From contig JAGMUV010000020.1 in the NCBI GenBank assembly GCA_020744425.1, positions 1,178,001 through 1,242,000 of the forward strand: a DNA stretch of 64,000 nucleotides, read 5' to 3'. The notes beneath the pieces are model-generated. The model did no database searches and had not been told where the DNA came from. It was given only the letters and a program-made list of their open reading frames with translations. The DNA is from Dactylonectria macrodidyma (Eukaryota; Ascomycota; Sordariomycetes; Hypocreales; Nectriaceae). Every line of letters begins with the position of its first letter. The first letter of the stretch is position 1. Positions 47,501 to 60,191 of this stretch are shown piece after piece. Made by a program: the position numbers and the translations under genes.

Positions 47501-48295
47501 ACCCGCTTTGACACAAGAACAGCCGCGCATATTGCTCGCTCCCTCGCCTCATCCACCCATCCACCCATCTACCCATCCACCCATTCACTCACACTCGGCT
47601 CTCGCGCAGTCGGTCCGGCGAGATACGAACCAGCGTTGCTCGGCCTTGCTGCTGACTTCACTTGTTGAGCGTCGTTGTCCCCATTCGCTCGCTTCCCCTG
47701 GTTGCCGATTTGTATCTGCCGCCGCCCTCCTCAATCTTTTCATCTCCCGAATCCCGTGACCCACGTCCCTGGTCTCTTTCTGATCCAGCCCGACTCCCTT
47801 CCAGAGCCATAAACCCAAGCGCAACACATACCGCAAACCCGTCTCTTTTTGTCCTTGGCTTGTTCAACCATCTCATGGACATCTCCCATGTCTGCTTGCC
47901 CTAGCGATCGTCATATTGCAACCAGACTTCCCGCGCCGATCCAGCGCTTCTACCCGCACCGCGCAATGCTAATTTGACCATCACAAGTCACCGAGCACCC
48001 ACTCTGGCAATCACTATCCACTCGCGTCCTCGTATTCCAGCTCCACCAAACCTTCATTCATTCCTCAACCATTGTCACGAGCAGATGCAATCGCCGTTTC
48101 TATCTGCGAAGGGACGTTGACGCAACAGACCATTTCCTCTAAAGTCGGCATCAACCTTTGACTTTCATCGCTCGTGGAGTCTTTCTTTTGGCTACTGAGC
48201 TGAGTTGAGTTGAGGTTTACAGCGTTGCAGCGAACCGAGTGCCGACTGGACGAAAGTTGTATGGGCGTGCAGCACCCAGGCATTTAATCGGCGAG
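44541..48295. other. Intergenic, no supportable gene
   Basis: About 3.75 kb. Frames up to 144 residues exist but lack domains, consistent codon bias or joinable exons. A CCACCCAT-type imperfect array lies at 47542-47591. From about 47.1 kb the sequence is pyrimidine-rich and likely forms the promoter and long leader of the Zn2Cys6 gene. Confidence 0.55.
47542..47591. repeat. Imperfect CATCCACC/CATC tandem array
   Basis: About five units of (C)CATCCACC or CATCTACC in tandem, within the pyrimidine-rich upstream region of the Zn2Cys6 gene. Confidence 0.85.
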
Positions 48296-50709
48296 ATGGA
48301 GATCCAGTTTTCGATCCCTCTCACTGTCAACCGCACTGCCAACACTGCCAGGTACGTCGCCCCCATCCGCATCTTGGTTGGTCGCTTGTAATCATGGATG
48401 CGAGCTGACTGAAAATATCTTCGCAGTGGCAGTGGCAGCAATAGCAGCCCGCCAGAAGCATCGGGCCGGTCAGCAGGTGCAGCGGCAGCGAGGGGCGGCA
48501 CCCATCGCTTTGCGCTCGAGACGAGGACGAGACATACCCGGCGCAGCTCTACGCGAGCGCGAACGGGATGTAGTACGTGTAAGTTTAACCCTGGCTATTT
48601 GTGCGACCCAGTTGAGTCTGTTGCTGATTATGTATGTAGGCAAGTGAGTATCACAACAACAACCTGGTCAGCTCCTTATTGCCAGGATTTAAACCCGACT
48701 GCAGATCAACACGGACGCAAGCTACGACGTTTACTAACGCCAAGGGTCATAGAAAGCGGCACGTCAAGTGCGACGAAGCCAAACCGTCTTGTCTCAACTG
48801 CATGAAATGGCGAGGCTATTGTGATGGCTATACCGAGTCCTCCGATGGTCGGCCATCCCGTGCTGAGACTCCCGCAAAAGCCACCCCCGCCATCAAGGCC
48901 AACTCCAGCGCCAAACTTATCCACACGAAAAAGGCTCCCTTGATCCTCGAAGAACCTGCCATCAACACCATTTGCTTCACCAATAGCGAGCAGCGTGCCT
49001 ACTTTGACGAATGGTCATCCCTTTCGGTCCACTTCTTGAGCGGCGGCCTGGGCCAGTCACGACTATGGACCACCACGATGCCGCAGCTCACCCTCCAAGA
49101 GCCGACCTTGCGATACGCCGCCATGGCAGTCGGGGCCTTACGCAAGGCTGCTTTAGATGTGGAGTCCGGGGCTGGCTCTGCGACAGGCGACCTCGTGGAC
49201 AACAGGCACTCGCTCAACGCCATCTACTACTACTGCGAAGCCCTGCGGATGCAATCGAAGGCGAAGGTGACCAAGGAGAGTTTGCGTACGGCCATGCTGT
49301 CCTCCCTCCTGTTCATCTGCTTCGAGGCCCAGCGAGGCAATATCCCTGCTGCTCTGAAGCATGTTACTCACGGCTTTAGCATGCTTAATGAACTTGCTGC
49401 TTGCACCGAAAAGGCTCCCGATCTGGTCAGAATTGCCCCTGCACCGCCCGCACTCGTCCAAGAAATTCTGGATTGCTACAGACCCTTGGAACTGCAATCA
49501 CGGTCATTCTTGGGCTCGTACAAAAAGTTCTTTTTCCCTCCGAAGCAGCAGCAGCAGCAGCCACGACCTGCGTCGAACGATTCCTCTGCGCCACCAGTCC
49601 CGGCCCCCACCGGTCCTCCCGCGAAAAGCCCTCCGAGTCAACCAGGTTCTCCGTGGCAAAGTGCCCCTCCTACGCAGCAACTTCCTACTGGGCTACCGAG
49701 TCCGCAAAGCCAGGGAAGCCCACGCAGTCAAGCTGAACAGCCAACACCCCCGAGAGGGCCCCCACAGAGACCGCCGGGTATTGCCCCATTTACCAAGCAT
49801 TCGCCTTATTTCCGACCTAAACAAACCAACATCAGGAAGCTCGAGGAGATGCCCCCTGTGTTTAAAGCCCTGGGCGAGGCGCATGGCTACTGGGCTCTAG
49901 TGCAGAGGTCGATGGTCCAGTACATTCCATTATTGACCGCGACGACAGCACGGCTTGCTCTGACACACGTGGTGAGCCTTGAGGAACTTGAGGTCAAGTT
50001 GTCAAGTCTTAAACACCAACCAGGAATTGCTAAATTTATTGATGAGTCAAGATATTGGGTCCAGAGATGGGCTGAGGCATTTGACCCCTTGTTGCAGGCA
50101 GCTGCAAATAATCGACACGTCAATATGGATCCCTACCTTCAGGCCATCAACCTCCGAATCGAGTACCTTATCCTCTCTGTATACACAGCCATGACCCGAT
50201 TTTCTCCTCTCGAAGCAGCCCTGGCGCTCACTCCCCAATATCACGAAATCAATGTCATTGCCGAGACCTTAATCTCTCATCGACCCAATTGCGGCTTCGC
50301 GATGGATTCTGGGTGGACTTGGCCCGTCTTTGTCTCTTCCTTTGGGTGCCGAGACCCTGCCGTTCGAGAGGAGTCGATTCGAATACTTTCTCAATACCCC
50401 ATCCGCAATGCTCTACGAGACAGCCGCGTTTTCAAGGCGATCGCGATTAAGAACCGCGAGGTCGAAGACATGGTTGTAAGAGAATGTGCGGATCCAGAGG
50501 AACAGTGGCTGCTACTGCGGAGACGAGAACTTGTGTTTGAAGACTTGGGTTCGAGTATTCTCTTTCGATCATCCCAGAGGAACCCCGAGACGGGTGATTG
50601 GGAACTGATCGAGGAGACGGCGGCATGCTCGGTGGGACCTGATGATCGGCTGGACTGGTACCGACAGCCCATTTCAGGATCGCTGTCCATTCTCTCAGGA
50701 GTTTGTTAG
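48296..50709 (+). CDS. Zn2Cys6 transcription factor with fungal-specific C-terminal domain
   Basis: Exons 48296-48351, 48427-48578, a probable 4-nt exon 48640-48643, and 48753-50709 encode 722 residues. The alternative is one intron 48583-48752 with a poor GTTTAA donor; it yields the same protein. The N-terminus is Ser/Gly/Ala/Arg-rich. The zinc cluster is complete: C67-x2-C70-x6-C77-x6-C84-x2-C87-x6-C94 (GCSTC, KKRHVKC, KPSCLNC, GYCDGY). The central part matches the large fungal-specific regulatory domain that follows such clusters (residues about 125-280: ICFTNSEQRAYFDEW, FLSGGLGQSRLWTTTMPQL, YYCEALRMQ, LLFICFEAQRGN). A Gln/Pro-rich disordered insert (about 290-390) precedes a helical C-terminal half. 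Nuclear DNA-binding regulator; targets unknown. It is orphaned from any metabolic cluster in this window. Confidence 0.93.
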
Positions 50710-51654
50710 GTTGGGCGAGAATTGTAGTGTGCTACGGCGGACCAACAATTTAGAGGATTAATAAGGTGAAAAGGGACGATGGATTTGAGGCGACGACACG
50801 CTTCATGGACGCTTTCTTGTTCTATTGCCAGGGTTTTAGGCCTTTGGGACTGTAGGATATAAAAGGCGTTATACCTGGCACGGGGACAGTGAATGGATAC
50901 ACCACTGTGGGATACGGTTGCCAAAAACATGAGGCAGGATACGATGTACGAATAGGACACGTTTGGAAGTGCTGTGATGGAAGTATATATCACTGAGTAC
51001 TTTATTGATAAGATTGACGATCCATATTGTGTGGCGGTACCCTCGGATTGTCGCCTCCGGACTTCTCGATGTGTGAAGACAGCGCTAACGCTGTGTGGTT
51101 GTCTGGTCTGGGTTTGTGGCAATGTTCTTCAACCTGTCTGTCTTACTGCCTCTTGTTTCTAGACAGAGAGTCAACAAGTCGACTAAAATTTTAATAGCGG
51201 TGTTCGCCTAATATTTTATTAGAAACTGGGTAGGCTCACGCTCCTAGCCGTGGTCGAGGGCATTGCCGCCACCTCCCATAATGCCTCTCTGTATCGGCCC
51301 ATCCTTCTACGCGAACAACAGCTTGACGTCCAATCTAGAGAATGTTCTAGGCTTATTACGGGGCAGGTGAGAAACACCCGATAGGTCGCTTGCCGCGTGG
51401 TGATGGAGCCCGTGTTTGCGCGTTCGATGACGAGCAAATGAGCCGCGTTGTCAAAGTCGGGATCGTGAAAGACGGCAGATAACGAATGGGAAAGCCCATT
51501 ACCACAAACAACTGTCAAGACACTGAGATTTGGTTTATCCTTGGGTGACTTGTGAGCAAATATTTAAAGAATGCCGAAGACGAGGCATGTTGAGCATGGC
51601 CATAGTGGTGTTTTCATCACCCCTTAGTGTTAAAGTAAAGTGTCATAACCCTTT

Positions 51655-51678
51655 GGGGGGGGGGGGGGGGGGGGGGGG
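51655..51678. repeat. Poly-G run of 24
   Basis: Twenty-four uninterrupted G. Long G homopolymers are rare in fungal DNA, are prone to slippage, and mark places where read-length errors are likely. Confidence 0.9.
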
Positions 51679-52715
51679 CTGCTCAACGATAGTAATCAAA
51701 TGGAATGGAATTGGTTCCCGAATGATTCGAGGTCAGCAAGGACACATTGGAGAGGCGGCGGAGCCTTCAAAACGCCATCAAAACGCTTTGGAGAGGACAT
51801 CTCCGAAAGGAGAGGCTAACGTGAACAGCCGAGCCCAAACACTGCAGCTTCCCGTTTGTTTCCCTACATATTCATCGGCTCCATCCCATTCCCGTTCTCC
51901 ACACAGTCGGGAGCCAGTGTATAGTAACTGTTCTAGACCTTTTCGAATAAATGAGTGTGTAACAAGGGCCTCTTGCCAAGGTTGTCGTCGGCTAGCCATT
52001 GACACCGTCTGCCGAGGGCAGAAAGACTGGTATAAGATGGGCTATCCTTCTAGCACCTTCCCATTCCGACATTCCGTACCTATCTTATTAAGCGTCAGGT
52101 GGGAATTGCTTATGACTCGGTTATTAAAATCCATCCTTCGAACATACAACACCATCGCAATCGGTATTCTAACGGTCGAGTTCCCAGGACACCGTCGCGT
52201 CAACACCGCCGAGTTGAGCTCCAAGCTCCTGGCCTACTTTTTCTTACAGTCGCTACCCATTATTTCCATGCCACACGAATTCCGCACTTCCTTCCTTAGG
52301 AGTGGAAGTTTCGGTACTAGGCGGTGAACCTCCGACGGCTTGTTGCATCAAATCAATTTGCCAGGGGCATCAACTGAGACTACCTCCCTACTTACCTACT
52401 TACCTACCTGGTGCCTGACGACCAAGGTATCCCTTTCATTGTCATTTAGCAACAGTGAAGCCATTCACAACCTTCGGCAGCAGTCTCAAATGACTAACAT
52501 CGAATTTGCACTCATCTCTGTTGCCTCAGGCTGCACTGCACCATAGTATCTACAACACGAAACGTTGCCATTGACACCTGCCTCACAACTGGCAACGAAA
52601 TATTTTCACCGCGCACCCACACGCGCCTGCCTGTGGTTTCCGTGAGTTCTAAGCGCTTCTCTTCTCGCATCACCTCCTCCTCGCTCCTTTCACCTCGCCA
52701 ACTCCTTTCTGCGCT

Positions 52716-52757
52716 GCCACCGCCGCCACCACCACCACCACCACCACCACCACCACT
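52716..52757. repeat. CAC/CCA triplet microsatellite
   Basis: GCCACCGCCGCC followed by about ten CAC units, in the upstream region of the helicase gene. Confidence 0.9.
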
Positions 52758-53166
52758 GCCGTGGCCGCTCCCAGTTCTTCTGGGTTTGGTACGGGAGGGT
52801 TCTTGTTCCATTATTTCTGGGAAAGGCGACACAGTCTCCATTACGCCAGTCCAGCTGTTTCGGCAGCCTGCGGAATCCGGTTAAGGAGCTTTTCGTGCCT
52901 CGGTGCGTCAGCTCTTCCTTTCTGCCTTACACCTTCGGTAGTCCTCGTCCACTGTTGTGAGTATATCTAACTTGCCGTGGCGAAATCTTCGTTGCATCAC
53001 CTTCAGCTGCATTGCGCGGGCCACGGCTCGCGAAACACAACTACAATCCCAAGTTATTTAGCCACACACTCTGCCCTGCTTCACTTCATTGCTTTGCATG
53101 ACTCGAGGCAGCTTGGGACTAACTCCGACAGGCCAAGGATTGAGATTGCGGACATCCGTACCGATA

Positions 53167-56100
53167 ATGGCTTCCCATCAGGTATGCTGTCCATTTCACC
53201 TTGGCTTCTTTACCTCTCTGACATCACAGGGCAACTCCATCAGGGAGATTATCGAATACCATGTGCTCAAAAAGCACATTGATCCCCAAAAGGGGGACGA
53301 CGCTCGCCGTCTGTTGAACTGGCAAAAAATCTCCGAGTTGCCATCATCCAATGATCTTCTAAGTGCCGAACCACCGTCACTCTCTCAGAAACGTTGCGAT
53401 GAACCACAGAGCAAAAGCGAGTATCTGGAGAGACAGTACCTGCTTACACGTTTCGAAGGGACGGAGCTTTTACGTCGAGCAGTCAATCACGTCCGTGAAC
53501 ATCCTGGAATGATGGAAGAATCTGACTTTTATATCTACACACAGGTATGGTCACTTCTCAATGTGTCGTTACTTAGCTGACCGCCCCAGGTTCACATTCA
53601 AGGTTACATGTTTGCCAGGTCGGGGGCAGCCTGTCGTATATCGTTTTCCACAGAAAAGTCCCCTTCTAAGGTCATCTGGAGTCAATCCAGACGGCTGGTT
53701 GCCGGAACCTTGGTTGCACTATCGCCAAGATCTGATGCGTTCAAGACTCAGTGTTTCGTGGCAGTCGTCGCTGCACGATACTTGAACGGAGGCCTGGAGC
53801 CGGACCCTCAAGCTGGGGAGGACGAAAATACGCCGCCTCGAATTGAAATTTTCTGGGAAAATTGCGAAAACGCTATTCTTGACCCTTCCGTTGAGCTTAT
53901 GATGGTCGAAGCAAATGGAGGTTACTACGAACCAATTAGGCATGCCCTGGTCGGCCTTCAGCATGCTGCGCTATACGAGTGAGTGACTTGGCTCTGGTTG
54001 TTTCGCGACCAACTTCTGATCATGCCCTGCAGGTCCAAATTTGACAAGTATATTGTCGAAGAATGCCGAACGATCCAAGATGTCAGCAATGCCAGTCGAA
54101 TCTCACCTACCTCCTCCCAATTCGACCATTCTCAATTGGAAGCTTTCAATTGCATGACTTCTCGCGAGCTTGCAATTGTCCAAGGCCCTCCCGGAACAGG
54201 CAAAACATTTACATCGATCGTGGCAATCCAGAGCTACATCCAGACTCTGCGAGCAAACAAGGGCAAGGATGGACCGCCACCTCTTATTATTGTTTCCGCC
54301 CAGACCAACCACGCCTTGGACCAGCTCTTGAGCCGATGCATCCAGACTGGAGCAAAGGTTGCGCGCCTCGGTGGACAATCACAAGTACCTGAAATTAACG
54401 AACGTTCTCTACACAACCTCGAACAGCACTCAAAGGTCAGGGCTGGCCCTCGACAGGGAGAGAAAGATCGGAACCGTATTCTCGGAGAACTCAAGAACGA
54501 CTTGTCCTTGGGCTTTCCAGGTGGCTTCATCACTGCGGACTATCTATACAGCAAAAAGCTCTTGACACAAGATCAGTTTGAGTCCCTTCATGACACTGAG
54601 TGGGAGACCGAGGCACAGCCATTAGTACAGGCCGATTCCGATGACCAGAACAGCCTCGACGGCGTAGATGAGTCTTTCAGTGGTCTGATCGCTGAATGGC
54701 TCAAGGACTGTTGCGAGAGGGATCAGACATACGTCTATCGCCCTCCCCAAGGACAGACCGAGGCATCCCAAGCCGGGCTTGAGAATCTGCAAGAACATCT
54801 GCCCACAGATCCAGAAGAAGACAAAAGACAGCGCCTGAACGGAGATTTTGTCTCTACCGAGTTTTACTACACTGGCTCACTCCCCGGCCTCACGTCGAGT
54901 AACTCCGCCTGGTACCATCAAGGTTGCAATTATTTGCGGAGGTATTCGGATCTCTACAAAATACCGCCACCCCAACGTGGTATGGTTTACCGATGCCTTC
55001 GACAGAAACTCATTGATGAGTTATCAAAAGGGCTTCCTAAGCGCCTCAAATTATATCAACAAGCCTGTGATCAAATCACAATCAGCAAGTGGATTCGCAA
55101 AGTCCAAGTTCTTCATGATGAGGAGATTGAGGTACTTGGCTGCACTACGACAGGGCTCACCAAGTATCGCGGACTGATCTCAGCAATGAAACCTCGCATT
55201 CTGATGATCGAGGAAGCTGCGGAGACGAAGGAGGCAAATATCACGTCTGCCTTATACCCATCTCTTGACCAGGTGGTTCTCGTCGGTGACCACCAACAGC
55301 TAGTCCCACACGTCAATGTTCATGAACTGGAACGGTACCCCTATCGTCTCAACGTCTCACTCTTCGAACGGCTGGTTCACCTCAGCATTCCATACACTAT
55401 GCTGAAGGTCCAGCGGCGGATGATTCCCATAATTCGGTCCGTCGTACATACGTTCTATCCTGAATTAGAAGACCATGAGTCCGTCAGAGACCCAAACAAT
55501 CGACCCCCAGTTCCCGGAATGGGCGGGAAGAACCTCTGGTGGTTTCAACATCAATTGGGAGACAGCGCCAACGCTGAATGTTCTTTCTACAACTCACATG
55601 AGGCAGAAATGATCGTTGGGTTCGTTACATACCTAGTGCTAAATGGTGTGCGGCCAAGCCAGGTTACAGTCTTGACGTACTACATGGGTCAGGTTTCTGC
55701 CATTCTCGGCCTGCTACGACGGAATGTGACACTGTCAAACTACAATCCAGCCAAGGAGTGGTCGGTCAGAACTGTCGATGGGTTCCAAGGAGAAGAAAAC
55801 GACATCATCATATTGTCACTAGTCCGAAGCCCCCAAAGCCCTCACCATCGTCCCAAGGCTGGCTTTGTCGAGAATGAGAACAGAGCAGTTGTGGCAACGA
55901 GTCGCGCCCGTTGCGGCATGTACATCTTTGGAAACAGCAACAACATTCTCACTAGCAGCCCTGAAAGCGCTGAAACATGGCAAAGAGTCCACGATGTTTT
56001 GGTGAATGAGGGATGCATTGGGTACAGGTTACCTGTGGTCTGCAAAATGCATAACCGAATCACTGAGATTGGTCGCCCGAGTGATTGGGATACGATCTCA

Positions 56101-57213
56101 GGAGGCGGTTGCAAGGAACCTTGCAGCGGGACGTGTCCAGAAGGCCATCCGTGCAAACAGACGTGCCACCCAACCGACTCGGCACACGCCAGATGTAGAG
56201 AGATGTGCGCCAAGATATTAGCCTGCGATCACAAGTGCGGCTCGTTCTGTGGACATCCTTGCGAATGCCCTCGTGGGTGCAACAAACCCAAGCTCACAGG
56301 AGCGAAACTACTAATGCCACCACCTTCTTTGACAACGGCGAGAACCCAGCCGGGTGGACATCCCAACCCTAAACAGCCCAGCTCCCGGCAGCCCATCGGT
56401 CCCAAAGCTGGTAATCAGTCATCACGTGGCCAGGATGGCAAAGGGTCTGAACGAGGCAGCAGTCAAGTCATCAAAGGCTCAGGCCGAGGGAGTGGTGCTC
56501 GAGGTGGCAATAAGGGACCACGACCCAGTGGCGGAAGAGGCCAACAGGCGCAACAAGCACCAACCTCTCTTCCAATCCGAGGACCAGCACCACAGAGGAC
56601 TATAGAGCCCCCATCTCGATCTTATCACAGCGACCCGACGAGTGAAGACCTGATAGAAATGGGTTACTACGCGGGGATCGCTGAGAAGGATGTACCAGTC
56701 AAGCAAATCCGAGAACATCACCGGGAGACCACGCTAATCCCTTACCTGGATTCGACGGCGTCAGTCTTTAAGAGTGCAGCGCAATCCGAAGATTCCATGT
56801 CTGACAAATGGACCCCAAGAAAGGTCAGGGAGAAGGATAGAGCATTGCAATTATCGCTTCAGGAGAACGACATCAGCCCAACACGAGTCTCAACGAAGAT
56901 TATCCACCGATACTATTCCACTGCTGCGGGCTGGGCCAGTGGCCACCAGCCTACCGTCACGGAGCACGTCTTTCCAGCACCACAATTTCGGCGAGGGCCG
57001 GCCACTGTTGGCAGCGAAGCAAGCACTGCTCCTTCGGATCAGCTAAGCAGGAAACAGTGTGCCCTTGATATGGCAGCTGGGTTCTACGATGTTGACGACA
57101 TGGAGTCGCTCACCCCAACCTGCAAGACCCAGATTGTGCACCAGCCTGACCAAGTTCAAGGACAAGATGCCGGAATCGATGAACTGATCCCGCCCCTCCT
57201 CGTATTTGATTAA
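53167..57213 (+). CDS. ZNFX1/Hrr1-like SF1 RNA helicase with NFX1-type zinc fingers
   Basis: Four exons (53167-53181, 53230-53544, 53590-53978, 54033-57213) give 1299 residues. The introns are 45-54 nt (GTATGC/CAG, GTATGG/CAG, GTGAGT/CAG). An in-frame ATG at 53098 could add 23 residues, so the N-terminus is uncertain. Residues about 100-245 match the region before the ZNFX1 helicase core (VAGTLVALSPRSDAF, YEPIRHALVGLQ, FDKYIVEE). SF1 motifs: Walker A GPPGTGKT (about 291), Walker B-type MIEEAAE (about 632), GDHQQL, QRRM, VDGFQGEE and ATSRAR. A large insert sits between motifs Ia and II, as in ZNFX1. A Cys/His-rich region (about 930-990) resembles NFX1 fingers. The Gly/Ser/Arg/Pro-rich tail is disordered. 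Human ZNFX1 acts in antiviral RNA sensing, nematode ZNFX-1 in small-RNA inheritance, and fission yeast Hrr1 in RNAi heterochromatin. An RNA-silencing role here is inference. Confidence 0.92.
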
Positions 57214-57972
57214 AAGAAAGTGACATTGGAAAGTTGGGAGCTGCACATTGATTATTCAAGGGGGTATATATTGATTGCAACGGGCGAGCGAGACGTGGGT
57301 GGTGGAGGTCATAAAATTGGAATGGTTGACAATTGCTTAGCTCAAGGGGTTTACCCAGGTATCAATATCTGAGGCGGAGTATTAGGCGTTGAATTTTCAG
57401 TCATGATGAGTCAATCCGTTCAGTGAGTGATGCTGGCAAGTGTGGTGTTGAGTTCGGTGATGTGCTGCAAGTATCCACCTCGAGGTATCCATGCGATGAA
57501 CCAAGACGGTGGTGGAGGACAGTGGGTGGAGACCTTGAGGGGATCTGTGGTGGTGGTGGGGGAATGGGGGAATCTCCGAAGTCAATCCGTCGAGGTTGGA
57601 CGCACTTACCTTGAGCTCAAAGACACGCGACTTTAGACTCGAACCTGCATTTTTCCTGTCGGTTTTTTTGGCCAATGCTGCTCAACAGCCTGCATATTGA
57701 TTTATCTAGCTTTCTCTTCACTGCTCTCAACGATAGATCATAGACATTTGCCCTGTCCTTGTGCTTGACGCGAACAGCGACTTCGCCTTGTGTCGGCTCG
57801 TCACTCCAGAGCCCCGGGAACACGGCATCGCGCGCATCAACTACCAGGTCCTTTGGCTGCCAGTCGTTGCTCTTGAAGCATATCAACTCTCCCACATCGG
57901 CCCTGTACTTCTTCTTGCCAAATTACAATCGCATCGGCTTAGGTTCCGGCGAGGGTGGCCGGTTGCGACAAG
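57214..57972. other. Intergenic, SPT8 promoter and leader
   Basis: No gene seen. A G/T-rich stretch lies near 57500-57600. The final 250 bases are the probable leader of SPT8. Confidence 0.55.
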
Positions 57973-60191
57973 ATGGACGACGACCGGTTGTCGGCGAGCT
58001 CGGCCGAGTCCGACCATGGGGACAGCAACGAGAACGAGAACGACGCGGACGAGATTATGGAGGATGCGGAAGATGTCGGCAACGATAACGACGCCGATGG
58101 TGATGACGACGAGAATAACGACGACGACGAAGACGACGCCGATGCAGACGGCGATGCTGATGGCGACGCCGACGGCGACAACGACGCAGACGGGGAGGGC
58201 GAGACCGAGAGCCAGACTGTGAATACGGGGACAAATGGCGATGCCAAAGTCAAGACTGAGCCCGGCAGCCAGGTCAATGGCCAAGTCAATGGCGATACCA
58301 ACGGCCACGCGTCGGCAAGAGTAAAATCTGCCACGCCAGCTCCTCCTACTTGGTTCCCACGATGGCCAGTCCCCAGTGCTGAGGTCATGAATGCGCGCTT
58401 CTACGATATTGTCCCAACCATGGCGGCTCCCCAATCGACGAGCGTAAACGCCATGGCCATCACGCCCGACCTGCGATACTGGATCACCGGAGGCTCCGAC
58501 GGATACATTCGCAAGTACGACGGACCCAACACCATCAATGGCAAGTTGGCCTTGACAGTGGCGCAGAGACACCCTTTTGTCGACAGCGTCACAAAGGCAG
58601 CCATTCTCATGTCGTACTGGGAAAATGAGGAGCCCGCGCCTCCGGGCCGCGGTGACCAAGAGCATATCCTCTCTCCCGTCTACTCGCTCGCGGTGCATTC
58701 CGAAGCGCTTTGGCTCCTTTCAGGCCTCGAGTCCGGCGGCATCAACCTACAGAGCGTACGCCACGACGAGGGCAAACGCATCTGCTGCTTACAGCAGCAC
58801 ACCAACGCAGTCAGCGTCTTGACGTTGGCACAGGATGAGAAGAGTGTGCTCAGCGGCAGCTGGGACAAGAACATGTTCGATTGGGACCTGAATACCGGAC
58901 AGACAATGAGGAGTTTCGACGGCAGCGGAGGACAGATTTCGGCCATCGAGCTGCGACCAGCGAACGGGGCTCCGATTCCAGACGAGGCCGATGAGCCCTT
59001 GCCTTCTACGACTATTACGACTAATAACGCCCTGCCGCCAGTGAATGGGACATTCACCAACGGCATCACCGATACTCACCTTGCCGACTTCACTCAGGAC
59101 ACCAACTCGGGTGATGTGGACGCTCAGGGGTCACCGGCCGACGGAAGCTTGTTTGGCGGAAGCGACGCCGGAAGCCTCTTTGGTGACACAGCGGGAGACC
59201 AGCCATTCGGACACGATGAAGATGAGTACAGCACAAACGCCATGGGGATGATGCCGGGTCATGAGCACGACAGTGGCATGGACCACTCTGCAGACATGGC
59301 TATGGCGAGCTTGCGGGACCCGGAAAGGGAACCAGATTCAGAATCAGCGCCCGCTATTCAACTACAGGCCGAAGCAGATGCCATGGAGTTAGACGCTCCC
59401 TCATCACAACTTCTCGGGGAATCGCAACCTGCGATCGCATCCCACATCGAACCCGTTGCTGGGCAATCAGTGGACCTGAGCCATGGGCAGCCGTCTCAGA
59501 CCACAGATAACGACGTAGCTGCTCTGAAAAGATCACAATCTCCTTCAGCGATGCTCGTGACGGAGCAGTCAACACAACAGCATGACCCCACACAGACCTC
59601 ATCAACGACATTCCTTTCAGCGGCGATTGACGGAACGCTGCGAGTCTGGGACCGACGAGTGCCTAATCCCGTAGCTCGCATTGGCAACCGACCAGGTGTG
59701 CCTCCGTGGTGCATGGGAACGTGCTGGAGCCCCGACGGAAACATGATCTATGCGGGACGCAGGAACGGCACCGTTGAGGAGTTTGACATCCACAAGGCGA
59801 AGAGGGGATGGGAGCCTGAGCGTGTGTTGAAGCTTCCAGGAGGTAGCGGAGCAGTAAGCGCGGTGAAACCCATGGTTAACGGGAGGCATCTGGTGTGGTA
59901 TGTGATTCTGCGGCTGCCCCCGAACTTCCGGCTTTGAAACTAACGTGTGACTCTCCTAGCGCCTCGTATGATATTCTTCGACTGTACGATCTCAAGGACA
60001 CTCGTTCTGCGAAGCACTCGAGTGTCCCCTTCCTCATCATCCCCGGCCCCCCTAGGGCGGGTGTCATTTCAGGCCTGTATCTTGATCCAACAAGCAAGTT
60101 CATGCTCAGCTCGGCGGGGACTCGAGGTTGGGAGGGCACGAGCACCGAAGTGTTGATTGGGTACGAAATCAATGTGTCAGCGCGAGAATAG
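57973..60191 (+). CDS. spt8: SPT8, WD40 subunit of the SAGA coactivator
   Basis: Two exons (57973-59897 and 59960-60191) with a 62-nt intron (GTATGT/CCTAG) encode 718 residues. The N-terminal 100 residues are a dense Asp/Glu/Asn block (DDDENNDDDEDDADADGDADG). WD40 blades begin around 150 (VNAMAITPDLRYWITGGSDGYIRKYD) and continue (VYSLAVHSEALWLLSGLESGGINLQSVRHDEG, VLSGSWDKNMFDWDL). A long acidic Ser/Asp-rich insert follows (about 350-540). The last blades (TFLSAAIDGTLRVWDRR, GTCWSPDGNMIYAGRRNGTVEEFD, ASYDILRLYDLKD) close the propeller. The acidic start and SGLESGGI signature identify SPT8, which bridges SAGA to TATA-binding protein at promoters. The start chosen is the first ATG; the frame extends slightly upstream only at a GTG. 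It ends 460 bp before the convergent neighbour. Confidence 0.94.

Larger units (their letters stand above)
50710..53097. other. Intergenic with poly-G tract
   Basis: About 2.4 kb between the Zn2Cys6 gene and the helicase gene. Contains a 24-nt G run and a CAC triplet array. A 265-residue open frame crosses the G run but looks non-coding (no motif, glycine run produced by the homopolymer). Confidence 0.55.

Noticed and set aside
51530..52327. 265-residue open frame crossing the poly-G run
   Set aside because: The glycine stretch is just the homopolymer, codon use is random, and no motif or splice partner is seen.
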